A DNA stretch of 64,000 nucleotides from Candidatus Kryptoniota bacterium (GTDB taxonomy: Bacteria; Bacteroidota; Ignavibacteria; Kryptoniales; JAKASW01). The position numbers and the translations under genes were made by a program. Every line of letters starts with the position of its first letter. Position 1 is the stretch's first letter. The notes beneath the pieces were generated by a model. It was not told where the DNA came from, searched no databases, and worked only from the letters and a program-made list of their open reading frames with translations. The stretch is from assembly GCA_036567965.1 (NCBI GenBank), contig DATCTN010000018.1:1-64000 (forward strand), written 5' to 3'. Of the stretch, positions 16,940 through 25,917 are shown one piece after another.

Positions 16940-19900
16940 TCAAGATAAGAGTTTAACATTTTCGCTGCCGAACAAATCGAGGAGCGCGTCGACGAGCTGC
17001 CTGTTGGGCACGACGCTGTACATATTCGACTTGAATATTTTCGGCTTCGAATCACCATTTGTAACACTAAAAAATATGGAGCAATTCCCGCGTGAATGCC
17101 CGCCCAGCATTTTTTTGAACGCGGCGAGAAGCTCACGCGAACGGTCGCTCGAGTCAATTGATACGGCGATGCTCTTGGTTAACCGGCCCGCGGCCTCATC
17201 CAGAAGACAGGCGTCGTTCACCACGATCCTCACTGAGTCGCCGTTCGATTCCGCCTTGCCCGACACAAGTATGATTGAATCAGCAAAAAGGATGCTCTGA
17301 TACTTTGTAAATGAATCCGAAAAGAATATGAGCTCGCCCTTACCCGTAAAATCCTCGAGCTGCACGAACGCCATCGTGTTTCCCTTACGGTCGATTTTTC
17401 TTCTGACGTCGACAACAATTCCGGCAGCCTTCGCGGCGCCAATCCCCTCGATTGTGGTAACATCTCCGAGGCGGACATTCGTGAAGGAATTATATTCCTG
17501 CTCATACTTTAGCAGCGGATGACCCGAAATATAGACACCGAGGAGATCCTTCTCGCGGTTAAGCTTTTCGCCCTGGCTCCACTCTTCCATATTCGCGAGG
17601 GCGGGGTACGTGATAAGTCTCCTTTGTTCTCCATCAAGCAAATCGAAAAGCGACGACTGGTTGCTGAGCTTGCTGTCCTGCACAGATTGTCCGAACTGCA
17701 CGACGGTGTCGAACGAATTGTAGAGCTGGGCGCGCTTGTAACCGAGCGAATCGAAAGCGCCCGATTGCACGAGACTTTCAAGCGCGCGCTTGTTAACCGC
17801 CCTCAGATCGACGCGCGTTACGAAATCGAATATCGATTCGAACCGCCCGCCCTCTTCCCGCGCCCGAATGATCTCCTGTGCTGCCCCGACACCGACATTC
17901 TTAATCGCACTGAGACCGAATCTCAATTTCCCGTCCTTGACTGTAAACGTCGAGAAACTCTCGTTCACATCGGGTCCCTGGACGGTTATGTCCTGCTTGC
18001 GGCATTCGTCGAGAAGAAGCGCCATCTTGTTTAAGTCGCCGATATCACTTGTCAGAGTTGCCGCCAGGAACTCGGCGGTATAGTAAGTTTTGAGATAACC
18101 AGTCTGGTAGGCAAGAACCGAGTAGGCAACAGCGTGGGACTTGTTGAATCCGTACGAGGCGAATTTGTTTATTAGATCAAATATTTCGCCGGCGAGTTTT
18201 TTGTCGACAGAATTTTTCGCCGCGCCTTCGACAAAGAGCTTCTTCTGTTCGGCCATCAGCTCTTTGTCTTTCTTCCCCATCGCGCGTCTCATGACATCCG
18301 CCTGCGCGAGGGTGAATCCGGCAATTTCGCTCGCGATCTGCATCACCTGTTCCTGGTAGACCATCACACCGTATGTCGGACGCAAAATGCGCTCCATCTT
18401 CGGGTGCAGGTACTCGATCGGCTTCCTCCCGACTTTTCTGTCGAGGAAATCATCTATCATGTCCATCGGGCCGGGGCGGTATAGCGCATTCATGGCGACC
18501 AGGTCGTCGATGATTGTCGGCTTCAGTTTCTTCAGGTACTCCTGCATCTTCGCGCTTTCAAACTGGAACACGGCGACTGTCTGGCCCGCGGCAAAAAGCT
18601 CGTACACTTTCGGATCGTCGTACGGAATCTTGTCGAGGTCGATTTCCTTGCCGTGATTGCGCTTGATCAGGTCGAGCGCATTTTCAATCACGGTGAGGGT
18701 CCGGAGTCCGAGGAAATCCATCTTGAGCAGACCGATTTCTTCGAGACTCTTGTACTCGTATTGTGTTATGACTTCCGTCGACGGTGTTTTGTAAAGAGGA
18801 ACAAATTCGGTAATGCTGTCAGGAGCTATGACGACTCCAGCGGCGTGCGTACCGACATTCCTGTTTGTCCCTTCGAGAACCAGCGAGTATTCGACCAGCT
18901 GTTTGATTTTCGGATCGTTGCTTTCCTTTACCCAGCGAAGTTCCGGAATTGTGTCTATTGCCTCGCGGAGCGGAGTGACGCGGCCGAGTATCACGGGTAT
19001 TTGTTTCGTTATCGAATCAACCGTCGAAAGAGGTATTCCAAGCACGCGACCGACATCTTTGATGACAGCCCTGGCCGAGAGCGTACCGAACGTCACTATC
19101 TGGCAGACCGACTCAGCGCCATATTTTTCCCTGACGTAATTGATAACCTGGTCTCGTTTGTTATCGGCAAAATCTACGTCGATATCGGGCATTGATACTC
19201 TTTCCGGATTGAGGAATCTCTCAAAGAGCAAACCGTACTTGAGCGGATCGACGCTAGTGATTCCCAGTGCGTACGAGACAATGCTCCCCGCCGCGCTGCC
19301 TCTTCCAGGTCCGACCCTGACTCCTTTTTCTCTTGCGCTGTTTATGAAATCCTGAACGACGAGAAAATATCCGGCAAACCCCATCCGCTTTATGATCCCG
19401 ACCTCGTGGTCGAATCTCTTCTTAATTTCAGGCGTTATTGTTTCGTACCGTTTCTCCAGACCTCTCAGCGCCAATCTTTCGAAGTACTCTTCGGGACTCG
19501 ACACGCCGGCGTTTTCGGGAATCGGGAACCGGGGCATTAGATTTTTCTTCAATTCGAGTTTGAGGTCGCACTTCTCGGCGATTTCCAGTGTGGTTTCGAT
19601 TGCGGCCGGCCCGAAAGAATAATCTTTAAATGCTCGCTCCATCTCGTCGGCGCTCTTGAAATAAAATTCCGGAACCTTGTAGCGAAGTTCTGTCGGATCC
19701 TTCGAGCCGTTGCTTGCCTGAGAGACGTTCAGGAGAATATTGTGAGGGATTGCGTGCTCCTTGTCGAGATAGTGTCCGTCATTCACCGCGACCAGTTTGG
19801 CTCCGACTTCTGCAGCTATCTTCGGCATTCCTTCCAGGACGACCTTCTCCTCATCAAGACCGTGACTGTGAACTTCCAGATAAAAGTCGTCCCCGAAGAG

Positions 19901-20377
19901 TTCCTTGTAGATACGTGCAGCCTTCAGCGCAGTGTCGAAATCGCCGTTGACGAGAGGTTCGGAGACGGGTCCGCTGAGACATCCACTGAGCGCTATAAGA
20001 CCTTCGTGATACTCTTTCAAAAGTTCGAAGTCAATTCTCGGTTTGTAGTAATAACCTTCAAGATGGGCGAGCGAAACGAGCTTTACCAGGTTCTTATATC
20101 CGGAATAATTCTTCGCAAGTACTGTGAGATGGTTATAACCGTTCTTCTCAATCCGCTTGCCTTTAGCCACGTACATCTCACAGCCGATAATGGGTTTTAT
20201 CCCCGCCTTCTTCGCGTGCGTGTATAATTCAACCGCTCCGAAAAGGACCCCGTGATCGGTCAACGCGAGCGCGGGCATTTTGAATTCCACCGCACGTCCG
20301 ATCATATCGTCGATCTGCGAAGCGCCGTCAAGCAGACTGTAGTGAGAATGATTATGAAGATGTACAAATTGCGGCAT
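16940..20377 (-). CDS. dnaE: DNA polymerase III alpha subunit
   Basis: This is the replicative polymerase catalytic subunit of 1145 residues. The N-terminal PHP domain starts HLHNHSHYSLLDGA. The polymerase core shows GPGRGSAAGSIV, the metal-binding aspartates in PDIDVDFAD, and FNKSHAVAYS. A helix-hairpin-helix and an OB-fold region (GIVVDVRRKIDRKGNTMAFVQLEDFTG) follow. ATG 20377 starts the PHP homology, although the frame is open to 20515. The stop of the preceding lipoprotein gene is two bases upstream, implying co-transcription. Confidence 0.96.
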   Translation of the reverse strand: MPQFVHLHNHSHYSLLDGASQIDDMIGRAVEFKMPALALTDHGVLFGAVELYTHAKKAGIKPIIGCEMYVAKGKRIEKNGYNHLTVLAKNYSGYKNLVKLVSLAHLEGYYYKPRIDFELLKEYHEGLIALSGCLSGPVSEPLVNGDFDTALKAARIYKELFGDDFYLEVHSHGLDEEKVVLEGMPKIAAEVGAKLVAVNDGHYLDKEHAIPHNILLNVSQASNGSKDPTELRYKVPEFYFKSADEMERAFKDYSFGPAAIETTLEIAEKCDLKLELKKNLMPRFPIPENAGVSSPEEYFERLALRGLEKRYETITPEIKKRFDHEVGIIKRMGFAGYFLVVQDFINSAREKGVRVGPGRGSAAGSIVSYALGITSVDPLKYGLLFERFLNPERVSMPDIDVDFADNKRDQVINYVREKYGAESVCQIVTFGTLSARAVIKDVGRVLGIPLSTVDSITKQIPVILGRVTPLREAIDTIPELRWVKESNDPKIKQLVEYSLVLEGTNRNVGTHAAGVVIAPDSITEFVPLYKTPSTEVITQYEYKSLEEIGLLKMDFLGLRTLTVIENALDLIKRNHGKEIDLDKIPYDDPKVYELFAAGQTVAVFQFESAKMQEYLKKLKPTIIDDLVAMNALYRPGPMDMIDDFLDRKVGRKPIEYLHPKMERILRPTYGVMVYQEQVMQIASEIAGFTLAQADVMRRAMGKKDKELMAEQKKLFVEGAAKNSVDKKLAGEIFDLINKFASYGFNKSHAVAYSVLAYQTGYLKTYYTAEFLAATLTSDIGDLNKMALLLDECRKQDITVQGPDVNESFSTFTVKDGKLRFGLSAIKNVGVGAAQEIIRAREEGGRFESIFDFVTRVDLRAVNKRALESLVQSGAFDSLGYKRAQLYNSFDTVVQFGQSVQDSKLSNQSSLFDLLDGEQRRLITYPALANMEEWSQGEKLNREKDLLGVYISGHPLLKYEQEYNSFTNVRLGDVTTIEGIGAAKAAGIVVDVRRKIDRKGNTMAFVQLEDFTGKGELIFFSDSFTKYQSILFADSIILVSGKAESNGDSVRIVVNDACLLDEAAGRLTKSIAVSIDSSDRSRELLAAFKKMLGGHSRGNCSIFFSVTNGDSKPKIFKSNMYSVVPNRQLVDALLDLFGSENVKLLS

Positions 20378-20379
20378 TC

Positions 20380-21012
20380 TTAATTCACCTTCACGGGATA
20401 AAGATCGAATTCGGTTACCGAGTAGTTGTCGAAAAGAGCCCTGTAATACAACTCGACCCTGTCGAACGGGCTGTAGATTTCGACCGAATGCCATCCGGCC
20501 GCCACCGAAACCCATGGTGGCACGTAATCGACTACCTGCCCGTCAAACTTGAGCTGAGGTCGCGAGGTGCAGCCGTTGCATGTCAACGAGAGCGAAGGAA
20601 GGAATGGATACGCCGTGCTCTTCTGGGTTTGGGCGCCGAAGAACGCGCGGCCATCAATGACAAGCTGATTGTTGGCTACCTCGACGCTCAACTTGTCCTC
20701 GCCCGAAAGATATACGGGGACACCACGGACCCACATGTCGGCGCCGATGAAGTCGGCATAATACCATCCCGGCGAAATGCCGTCCGCCAGCAACTGTGTC
20801 ACACCGGGATGTATCGAAATCCTGTCCGACCCGCTCAAATCAAAATCCAGATATATTTGTGAATTCAAATGAATGACCGTTTTGTTTGTGTCGCCGGTTC
20901 CAAGCTCAAAATTCCCGGCAACTTTCGAGAAACGCACTGTCACAGCCGGCTGCAACAGCGCGCACGAAGAAATTCCAACCGCAAGGAATGCCGGCGCGAA
21001 CTTAATTACCAT
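20380..21012 (-). CDS. Hypothetical lipoprotein
   Basis: I do not recognise this 210-residue protein. It has a short signal with a lipobox-like ISSC (Cys17), then a beta-rich body with no catalytic motif I know. A CNGC pair sits in LTCNGCTSRP, and aromatic strands follow. ATG 21012 has AGGTTGAG upstream. It lies two bases before dnaE and 32 bp after the aldehyde dehydrogenase gene, so it is probably a passenger in that operon rather than linked to replication. Confidence 0.6.
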   Translation of the reverse strand: MVIKFAPAFLAVGISSCALLQPAVTVRFSKVAGNFELGTGDTNKTVIHLNSQIYLDFDLSGSDRISIHPGVTQLLADGISPGWYYADFIGADMWVRGVPVYLSGEDKLSVEVANNQLVIDGRAFFGAQTQKSTAYPFLPSLSLTCNGCTSRPQLKFDGQVVDYVPPWVSVAAGWHSVEIYSPFDRVELYYRALFDNYSVTEFDLYPVKVN

Positions 21013-21044
21013 AGCTCAACCTGTTCCCGCAAGAATATCAGGAA

Positions 21045-22463
21045 CTAGATGATATTAAGCGCCAGAAGTTTCGGTTCAGTCATCTCATCGATTGCGTATC
21101 GCACGCCCTCGCGACCGAAACCGGATTCCTTGATGCCTCCATAAGGCATGTTGTCGATTCTGTAAGTCGGATAATCATTTATTACCACACCACCAACTTG
21201 AGTTTCATCGAATGCTTTGAAAATTTTTCTCGCGTCGTTTGTGAACACTCCCGACTGCAGCCCGAATTTCGTGTCGTTCACTTTTTTTATTGCCTCGTCG
21301 AAGTCCGAATACTTTTCAAGAATTGCAACCGGTGCAAACGCTTCCTCGCAATAAATCTGGGCATTTGTCGGGACTTTTTCAATTACCGTGGGTTGAATAA
21401 AATTTCCGTCTCTTCTTCCGCCGATCAGTATAGTAGCGCCGGCACTTTTCGCTTCGTCAATCCACTTGGCCGCGCGATCAGCTTCCATCGCATTGATCAT
21501 CGGACCTACCACCGTGTCATCGTCCAGAGGATTTCCTGTTTTCACCTTTGCGGTCTCTTCGAGGAATGCGTCACGGAATTTTTCATACACGGATTCATGA
21601 ACGTAAATCCGTTGGACAGAGATGCACACCTGTCCTGCGTTTGCGAACGATCCGGCCACAAGCCGCTTCACAGCAAACTCGAAATTCGCGTCAGGCTCGA
21701 CTATTACCGCGGCATTTCCGCCGAGTTCCAGTATCACTTTCTTCTTGGGTGCTTTCGATTTCAAGTACCAACCGACGCGCGGACTTCCAGTAAAGCTCAG
21801 CATCTTCAGGCGAACGTCTGCAGCGAGTTTCTCCGCAACCTGGTTATCGCACGAAATGACATTCAGAGCCCCGTCAGGAACTCCTGCGTCTGAAATAATT
21901 TCGGCAAGGAGGACCGAAGTAATCGGCGTTTGAGGAGGAGATTTATGGACGACGCTGTTTCCGGCCGCCAGAGCCGGAGCGATCTTGTGGGCGACAAGGT
22001 TTAGAGGAAAATTGAACGGAGTAATGCTCGCGATTGGTCCGATCGGATAACGCCTGACAATTCCCCACCTTTTCTCCGAACCGATCGCGAGATCGAGAGG
22101 AACGACTTCCCCTGGAATACGTTTCGCCTCTTCAGACGCCACGGAGAACGTCATCATAGCCCTTTCCACTTCGCCGCGGGTGTACTGGATGGGTTTGCCC
22201 GATTCAAGCGTCATGGTACGCGCTATTTCTTCTTTTCGATCGCGCAAACGGACCACAACTCTTTGCAGGATCTCAGCTCGTTTGTAAGAGGGAAGCTTCC
22301 GGGTCACCTCGAAGGCCTTCTCGGCAGATCCGATCGCAAGATCGACCTCGGATTCGCCTGCCTGACAGACATCGCCAACAACTGTACCATCAAACGGGTT
22401 GATCACCGGCGCGCTTTCCTTCGTCTCTATCCATTTCCCGCCGATGTAAAGCTTGTACTTCAT
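21045..22463 (-). CDS. NAD(P)-dependent aldehyde dehydrogenase
   Basis: This is an aldehyde dehydrogenase superfamily enzyme of 472 residues. It shows the NAD-binding FTGSPRVG, the catalytic Glu in ILELGGNAA, and the nucleophile Cys in NAGQVCISVQRI. The overall sequence resembles the lactaldehyde/non-phosphorylating glyceraldehyde-3-phosphate dehydrogenase branch (residues FNFPLNLVAHKIAPALAAG), but substrate class is uncertain. ATG 22463 matches the family start MKYKLYIGGKW; an in-frame TTG at 22475 is less likely. It is cytosolic and sits 73 bp after proS. Confidence 0.88.
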   Translation of the reverse strand: MKYKLYIGGKWIETKESAPVINPFDGTVVGDVCQAGESEVDLAIGSAEKAFEVTRKLPSYKRAEILQRVVVRLRDRKEEIARTMTLESGKPIQYTRGEVERAMMTFSVASEEAKRIPGEVVPLDLAIGSEKRWGIVRRYPIGPIASITPFNFPLNLVAHKIAPALAAGNSVVHKSPPQTPITSVLLAEIISDAGVPDGALNVISCDNQVAEKLAADVRLKMLSFTGSPRVGWYLKSKAPKKKVILELGGNAAVIVEPDANFEFAVKRLVAGSFANAGQVCISVQRIYVHESVYEKFRDAFLEETAKVKTGNPLDDDTVVGPMINAMEADRAAKWIDEAKSAGATILIGGRRDGNFIQPTVIEKVPTNAQIYCEEAFAPVAILEKYSDFDEAIKKVNDTKFGLQSGVFTNDARKIFKAFDETQVGGVVINDYPTYRIDNMPYGGIKESGFGREGVRYAIDEMTEPKLLALNII

Positions 22464-22536
22464 CTCGCCCAGCAAAAATTATGAAGATCCTCCGGAACGG
22501 CTCCGTGATGAGAAGCCCGTCCGTGAGTTGAAAAAA

Positions 22537-24252
22537 TTAACCGCGCAGGAATGTCTGAACTTCGTCCAATACCTGAGATCTCGACACGATCTTCCGGTCG
22601 CCGCCTTTCCTGTATTTCAATTCGATATTGCCCTGCTTAAGATTTCGTTCACCCACGATTAGCTGAACGGGTATCCCGAGAAGATCGGCATCCTTGAACT
22701 TAAAACCGGGACTTACGCCTTCACGATCGTCATACAGAACGTCGACTCCCGATTTATTCAATTCATCAAAGAGCTCTTCGGACGCATTCACAACATCCTT
22801 GTTGTCCATGTTCACAGCTATCATATGTACGCCGAACGGTGAAATACATTTGTCCCATATGATGCCGTTCTCATCGTGGTTTTGTTCGATATGGCACGCG
22901 ATTATTCGTTCCACACCGATGCCGTAACTTCCCATAACGATCGGTTTCTCGCTCCCGGATTCATCCAAATAATTGGCGTGAAGTGAATCGGAATATTTCG
23001 TGCCGAGCTTGAAGATGTGTCCAATCTCAATAGCATTTACGATGCGGAGCTCATGACCGCAATTCGCGCAAGGCTCTCCAGCCTCGATTGTCCTGAGATC
23101 GTAGTATCCCTCGATCTTCACGTCACGTTTGAAATCGATATGTTCGATATGATAGTCATCTTTGTTGGCGCCGCTAATCAGTTCATTGGCATCCTGAAGC
23201 CGTTTGTCCGCAATTACCCGGAATCTTTTTCCGGATGAAGACTTCTCGTCGAGACCGATTGGGCCGATGGAACCTGCGTTGGCTCCTGTGAATCGTTGAA
23301 GTTCCGCGGGATCCATTGCAGAGGCGGCTTTGCCGAGCGCTGTAAGGAGCTTGGCTTCGTTCAGTTGATCGTTTCCCGACATCAGGATGAGCACCGGTGT
23401 GTCGTCCACCTTGTACACAAGCGATTTCGCAAGCCGCTCAGTAGAAGTCTTCATGAATTCCGCAAGCTGGTCTATGGTCTTGATGTTCGGAGTATGAATC
23501 TCTTTCGGCGTTTCAGCTCCGTCTATCCTTCCGAGAGGCTTGACGGCGCTGGATGCGACCTCGAGATTCGCAGCATAGCCGCACTTGTCGCACAGCGCGC
23601 AGGTATCTTCGCCGTCAGGCGACTCGACCATGAATTCCTGCGAGCCCGTGCCTCCCATCGCGCCGCTCGACGCACCGACAATGAAAAATTTCAATCCGCT
23701 CCTCGTGTATATCTTTTTATAGGCTTCCCTGTGAAGATTATACCCCGTATCAAGATCTTCGAAACTCCTGTCGAAGGTGTATGAATCCTTCATGAAAAAC
23801 TGTCGGCCTCTGATGACTCCGGACCTCGGACGCGGCTCGTTCCTGAACTTCGTCTGAATCTGATACCAGATTTGCGGCAGGTCCCTGTACGACTTTATGT
23901 TGTCGCGCGCGATAGTCGTGAACACTTCTTCGTGAGTCGGAGCAAGCACCAGCGGACGGTTCTTCACATGAAAAAGAGTATCGCCGAACGCCTCAACTCG
24001 TCCGGTTTCTTCCCATATTTCAATCGGATTAAGAGCAGGCAGCTGAAATTCCTGTCCACCGATTGCGTCCATTTCTTCCCGGATGATCTGCATGACCTTT
24101 TTCATGACCCGCCATCCCAGCGGCAGCCACGAGTATATTCCAGCCCCCAACGGTCTGATCAAGCCCGCCCTCATCATGAGACGGTGGCTCGCCATAGTTG
24201 CATCGGCCGGATTCTCTTTAAGTGTAGGTAGGAAGTAGGTGCTCAGTCTCAT
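22537..24252 (-). CDS. proS: Prolyl-tRNA synthetase
   Basis: This is a class II aminoacyl-tRNA synthetase of 571 residues, the long bacterial type with an editing domain inserted between motifs 2 and 3 (around residues 225-400). Visible motifs are GIYSWLPLGWRVMKKV, FRNEPRPRSGVIRGRQFFMKDSYTFD (motif 2), GSYGIGVERIIACHIEQNHDENGIIWD (motif 3), and a C-terminal anticodon-binding domain. The ATG at 24252 directly abuts a run of 7-bp tandem repeats, so its 5' untranslated region is unusual and has no good ribosome site. Confidence 0.95.
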   Translation of the reverse strand: MRLSTYFLPTLKENPADATMASHRLMMRAGLIRPLGAGIYSWLPLGWRVMKKVMQIIREEMDAIGGQEFQLPALNPIEIWEETGRVEAFGDTLFHVKNRPLVLAPTHEEVFTTIARDNIKSYRDLPQIWYQIQTKFRNEPRPRSGVIRGRQFFMKDSYTFDRSFEDLDTGYNLHREAYKKIYTRSGLKFFIVGASSGAMGGTGSQEFMVESPDGEDTCALCDKCGYAANLEVASSAVKPLGRIDGAETPKEIHTPNIKTIDQLAEFMKTSTERLAKSLVYKVDDTPVLILMSGNDQLNEAKLLTALGKAASAMDPAELQRFTGANAGSIGPIGLDEKSSSGKRFRVIADKRLQDANELISGANKDDYHIEHIDFKRDVKIEGYYDLRTIEAGEPCANCGHELRIVNAIEIGHIFKLGTKYSDSLHANYLDESGSEKPIVMGSYGIGVERIIACHIEQNHDENGIIWDKCISPFGVHMIAVNMDNKDVVNASEELFDELNKSGVDVLYDDREGVSPGFKFKDADLLGIPVQLIVGERNLKQGNIELKYRKGGDRKIVSRSQVLDEVQTFLRG

Positions 24253-24299
24253 TCAGTTCTCAGTCTTCAGTCTTCAGTTTTCAGTTTTCAGATTTTAGA
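24251..24299. repeat. Seven-unit 7-bp tandem repeat at the proS start
   Basis: On the plus strand seven consecutive 7-mers run ATTCAGT, TCTCAGT, CTTCAGT, CTTCAGT, TTTCAGT, TTTCAGA, TTTTAGA (minus strand ACTGAAR). The array touches the proS start codon on one side and lies 25 bp from tRNA-Arg on the other. Units are imperfect, so the array is probably old, but its position could affect proS translation. Confidence 0.8.
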
Positions 24300-24324
24300 T
24301 TTGAGAATTGGTATTCGCGAATTG

Positions 24325-24398
24325 TGCCCCTGGCGTGACTCGAACACGCGACACAGAGTTTAGGAAACTCTTGCTCTATCCAACTGAGCTACAGGGGC
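24325..24398 (-). tRNA. tRNA-Arg (CCU)
   Basis: The cloverleaf reads on the minus strand. Acceptor GCCCCTG pairs with CAGGGGC, the D-arm is TAGCTCAGTTGGATAGAGC, the anticodon stem AGAGT/ACTCT encloses TTCCTAA with anticodon CCT, and the T-arm has GTTCGAGTC. Discriminator A is at 24325; CCA is not encoded. The length is 74 nt. Confidence 0.95.
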
Positions 24399-24515
24399 GA
24401 AGAACTCTTATCGTGCCAGTCTTTGCAGTCATGAAATTCAGATGACACTCGTTCGCATCTTCAATTTAGTTGTTTCCGGGGACTTGAGCAAAACTCATCG
24501 CAGAGAGTGGAAGAC

Positions 24516-24552
24516 AAAAAAATGAGCCGGTTGAAAATCCGTCAACCGGCTC
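24516..24552 (-). terminator. Intrinsic terminator after the GATase-like lipoprotein gene
   Basis: GAGCCGGTTGA pairs with TCAACCGGCTC (11 bp, loop of seven), followed on the minus strand by a run of seven T residues after one A. It lies 20 bp past the stop of the minus-strand gene at 24573. Confidence 0.88.
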
Positions 24553-24572
24553 CGTTGCTTTTTGTCAAAAGG

Positions 24573-25568
24573 TCAAAGCGAATACAGGAAGTACTTGACT
24601 ATCTTGATCAACCGTGGATCCGCTGTTCCGCCGGTGTAGCTGAGTATGTCCTGGTTATGATAGATCGTGTAGAGATACTTTCCGGATTGGAGAGTGTTCA
24701 GTACGATAACGGGAGTGGCAGGTTGAGTACCCGTTATTACCACGTAGACCTTTGCACTCGGCGGTAGATCACTGAACTGCTCGTAGTACCCGAGCGAAGT
24801 TGAAGCCGTCCATGCAGCCACTTTAAAACCTACATATTTGCTGAGCGTGTCGTCCACGACAGTAACCGAATCTCCATCTGTGCTGAGTTCCTGAGAATAA
24901 TATGGAGGGAAAATATACTGGAGATTCATGTAATTGTAATGCCCGCCGTAAATCTTTCCGCCTTGTGCGACATACCTTCCGTATGTTCTCGCGAGAAGTG
25001 GATACCCGTCCTCGTCTCCGCAGTTACAGTCTGAGAAGACGAGTGTGTAGTTCTTCAGGTAGTTCAGAGTTGCGTTCGAATCAGTCTGAACACGGTTTCT
25101 CATATAATCCACATCCGTGGTATCAAATTTGGTGAATCCAATGGAAGGATCGCTCAAGACGGTCTCAATTTGCTCGCAGCCTCCATATATCACAAGGACC
25201 TTCATCTGTGTATTCTGCTTGAGAGTCACCGAACCCGCGGATGTTCCTGACGAGTTCGCCAGGACATTCACCGTGAAAGAAGTCTGAAAAATGGATCCCA
25301 TCTTCGCGATGAGAGTCTGCTGACCTGCCGGGGCTTGTATCGTTCCGTTGCCGGAATCGTCCGTCACTGTTGCGAAGACAGGGTCACTGTCATCCTTACC
25401 CGACAGTTTGAGGATTGCTCCGCCCTGCGGTTCGCCCGCCGGGTTTAACACCTTCGCTGTCACCGGATATAAATCGCCGTTTGCACTGACACTGTTGCTC
25501 TTCTTGCAACTTGACACGCCCAAGCCGAACGCAAGGACCACCAAAATGGTTAGGGTCGAAAATTTCAT
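24573..25568 (-). CDS. Lipoprotein with CarboxypepD-like and GATase/ThuA-like regions
   Basis: The protein has 331 residues. A lipobox (VSSC followed by KK) predicts a lipid-anchored envelope protein. Residues of about 35-110 resemble a carboxypeptidase-regulatory-like beta domain (PVTAKVLNPAGEPQGGAILKL). From about 120 the pattern MKVLVIYGGCEQIETVL...YTLVFSDCNCGDE...YVAQGGKIYGGHYN looks like a Rossmann-type glutamine-amidotransferase/ThuA-like fold. No convincing Cys-His-Glu triad was found, so enzyme activity is doubtful. ATG 25568 has an AGGAGG site; a longer in-frame start has none. It is monocistronic, closed by a good terminator. Confidence 0.65.
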   Translation of the reverse strand: MKFSTLTILVVLAFGLGVSSCKKSNSVSANGDLYPVTAKVLNPAGEPQGGAILKLSGKDDSDPVFATVTDDSGNGTIQAPAGQQTLIAKMGSIFQTSFTVNVLANSSGTSAGSVTLKQNTQMKVLVIYGGCEQIETVLSDPSIGFTKFDTTDVDYMRNRVQTDSNATLNYLKNYTLVFSDCNCGDEDGYPLLARTYGRYVAQGGKIYGGHYNYMNLQYIFPPYYSQELSTDGDSVTVVDDTLSKYVGFKVAAWTASTSLGYYEQFSDLPPSAKVYVVITGTQPATPVIVLNTLQSGKYLYTIYHNQDILSYTGGTADPRLIKIVKYFLYSL

Positions 25569-25917
25569 ATTGCCTCCTGTAGTTAGATAATGTGCTCCTG
25601 ACATTTCCGCACAACCAGTCACTCTCTATATGTGCGTCATTAAAGTAATAATAATGAATCAACCGAAAAAGTGACTTCGAGCACGAATTTTTCACCCAAA
25701 TCATCCCACAGGACGATGAAGTGTCCGGATTGACACTTTCAAACGCTCGTCCCATCCAGCCTCAAGCAATTGACAAATGTCCGTGTATCGTCTATCTTAA
25801 AAATGATACATCAGGGGAATCTAGCGGGCAGGATTCCGTTTCCATGAGTTATCGCGAAGCACCTTTCCTAGCATGTATGCTTGGATTAAGGATAAATGAT
25901 TGCCAAAGGGGATCGCG
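25569..25917. other. Divergent intergenic region
   Basis: This 349-bp gap separates divergent genes. I see a plus-strand promoter at 25770-25798 and no credible coding sequence. The part nearest the minus-strand gene is AT-rich and should hold its promoter, but no clear pair of boxes stands out. Confidence 0.5.
25770..25798 (+). promoter_or_regulatory. Promoter of the 25918 T9SS cargo gene
   Basis: TTGACA (25770-25775) and TATCTT (25793-25798) are 17 bases apart, about 120 bp before the start codon of the next plus-strand gene. Confidence 0.55.
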
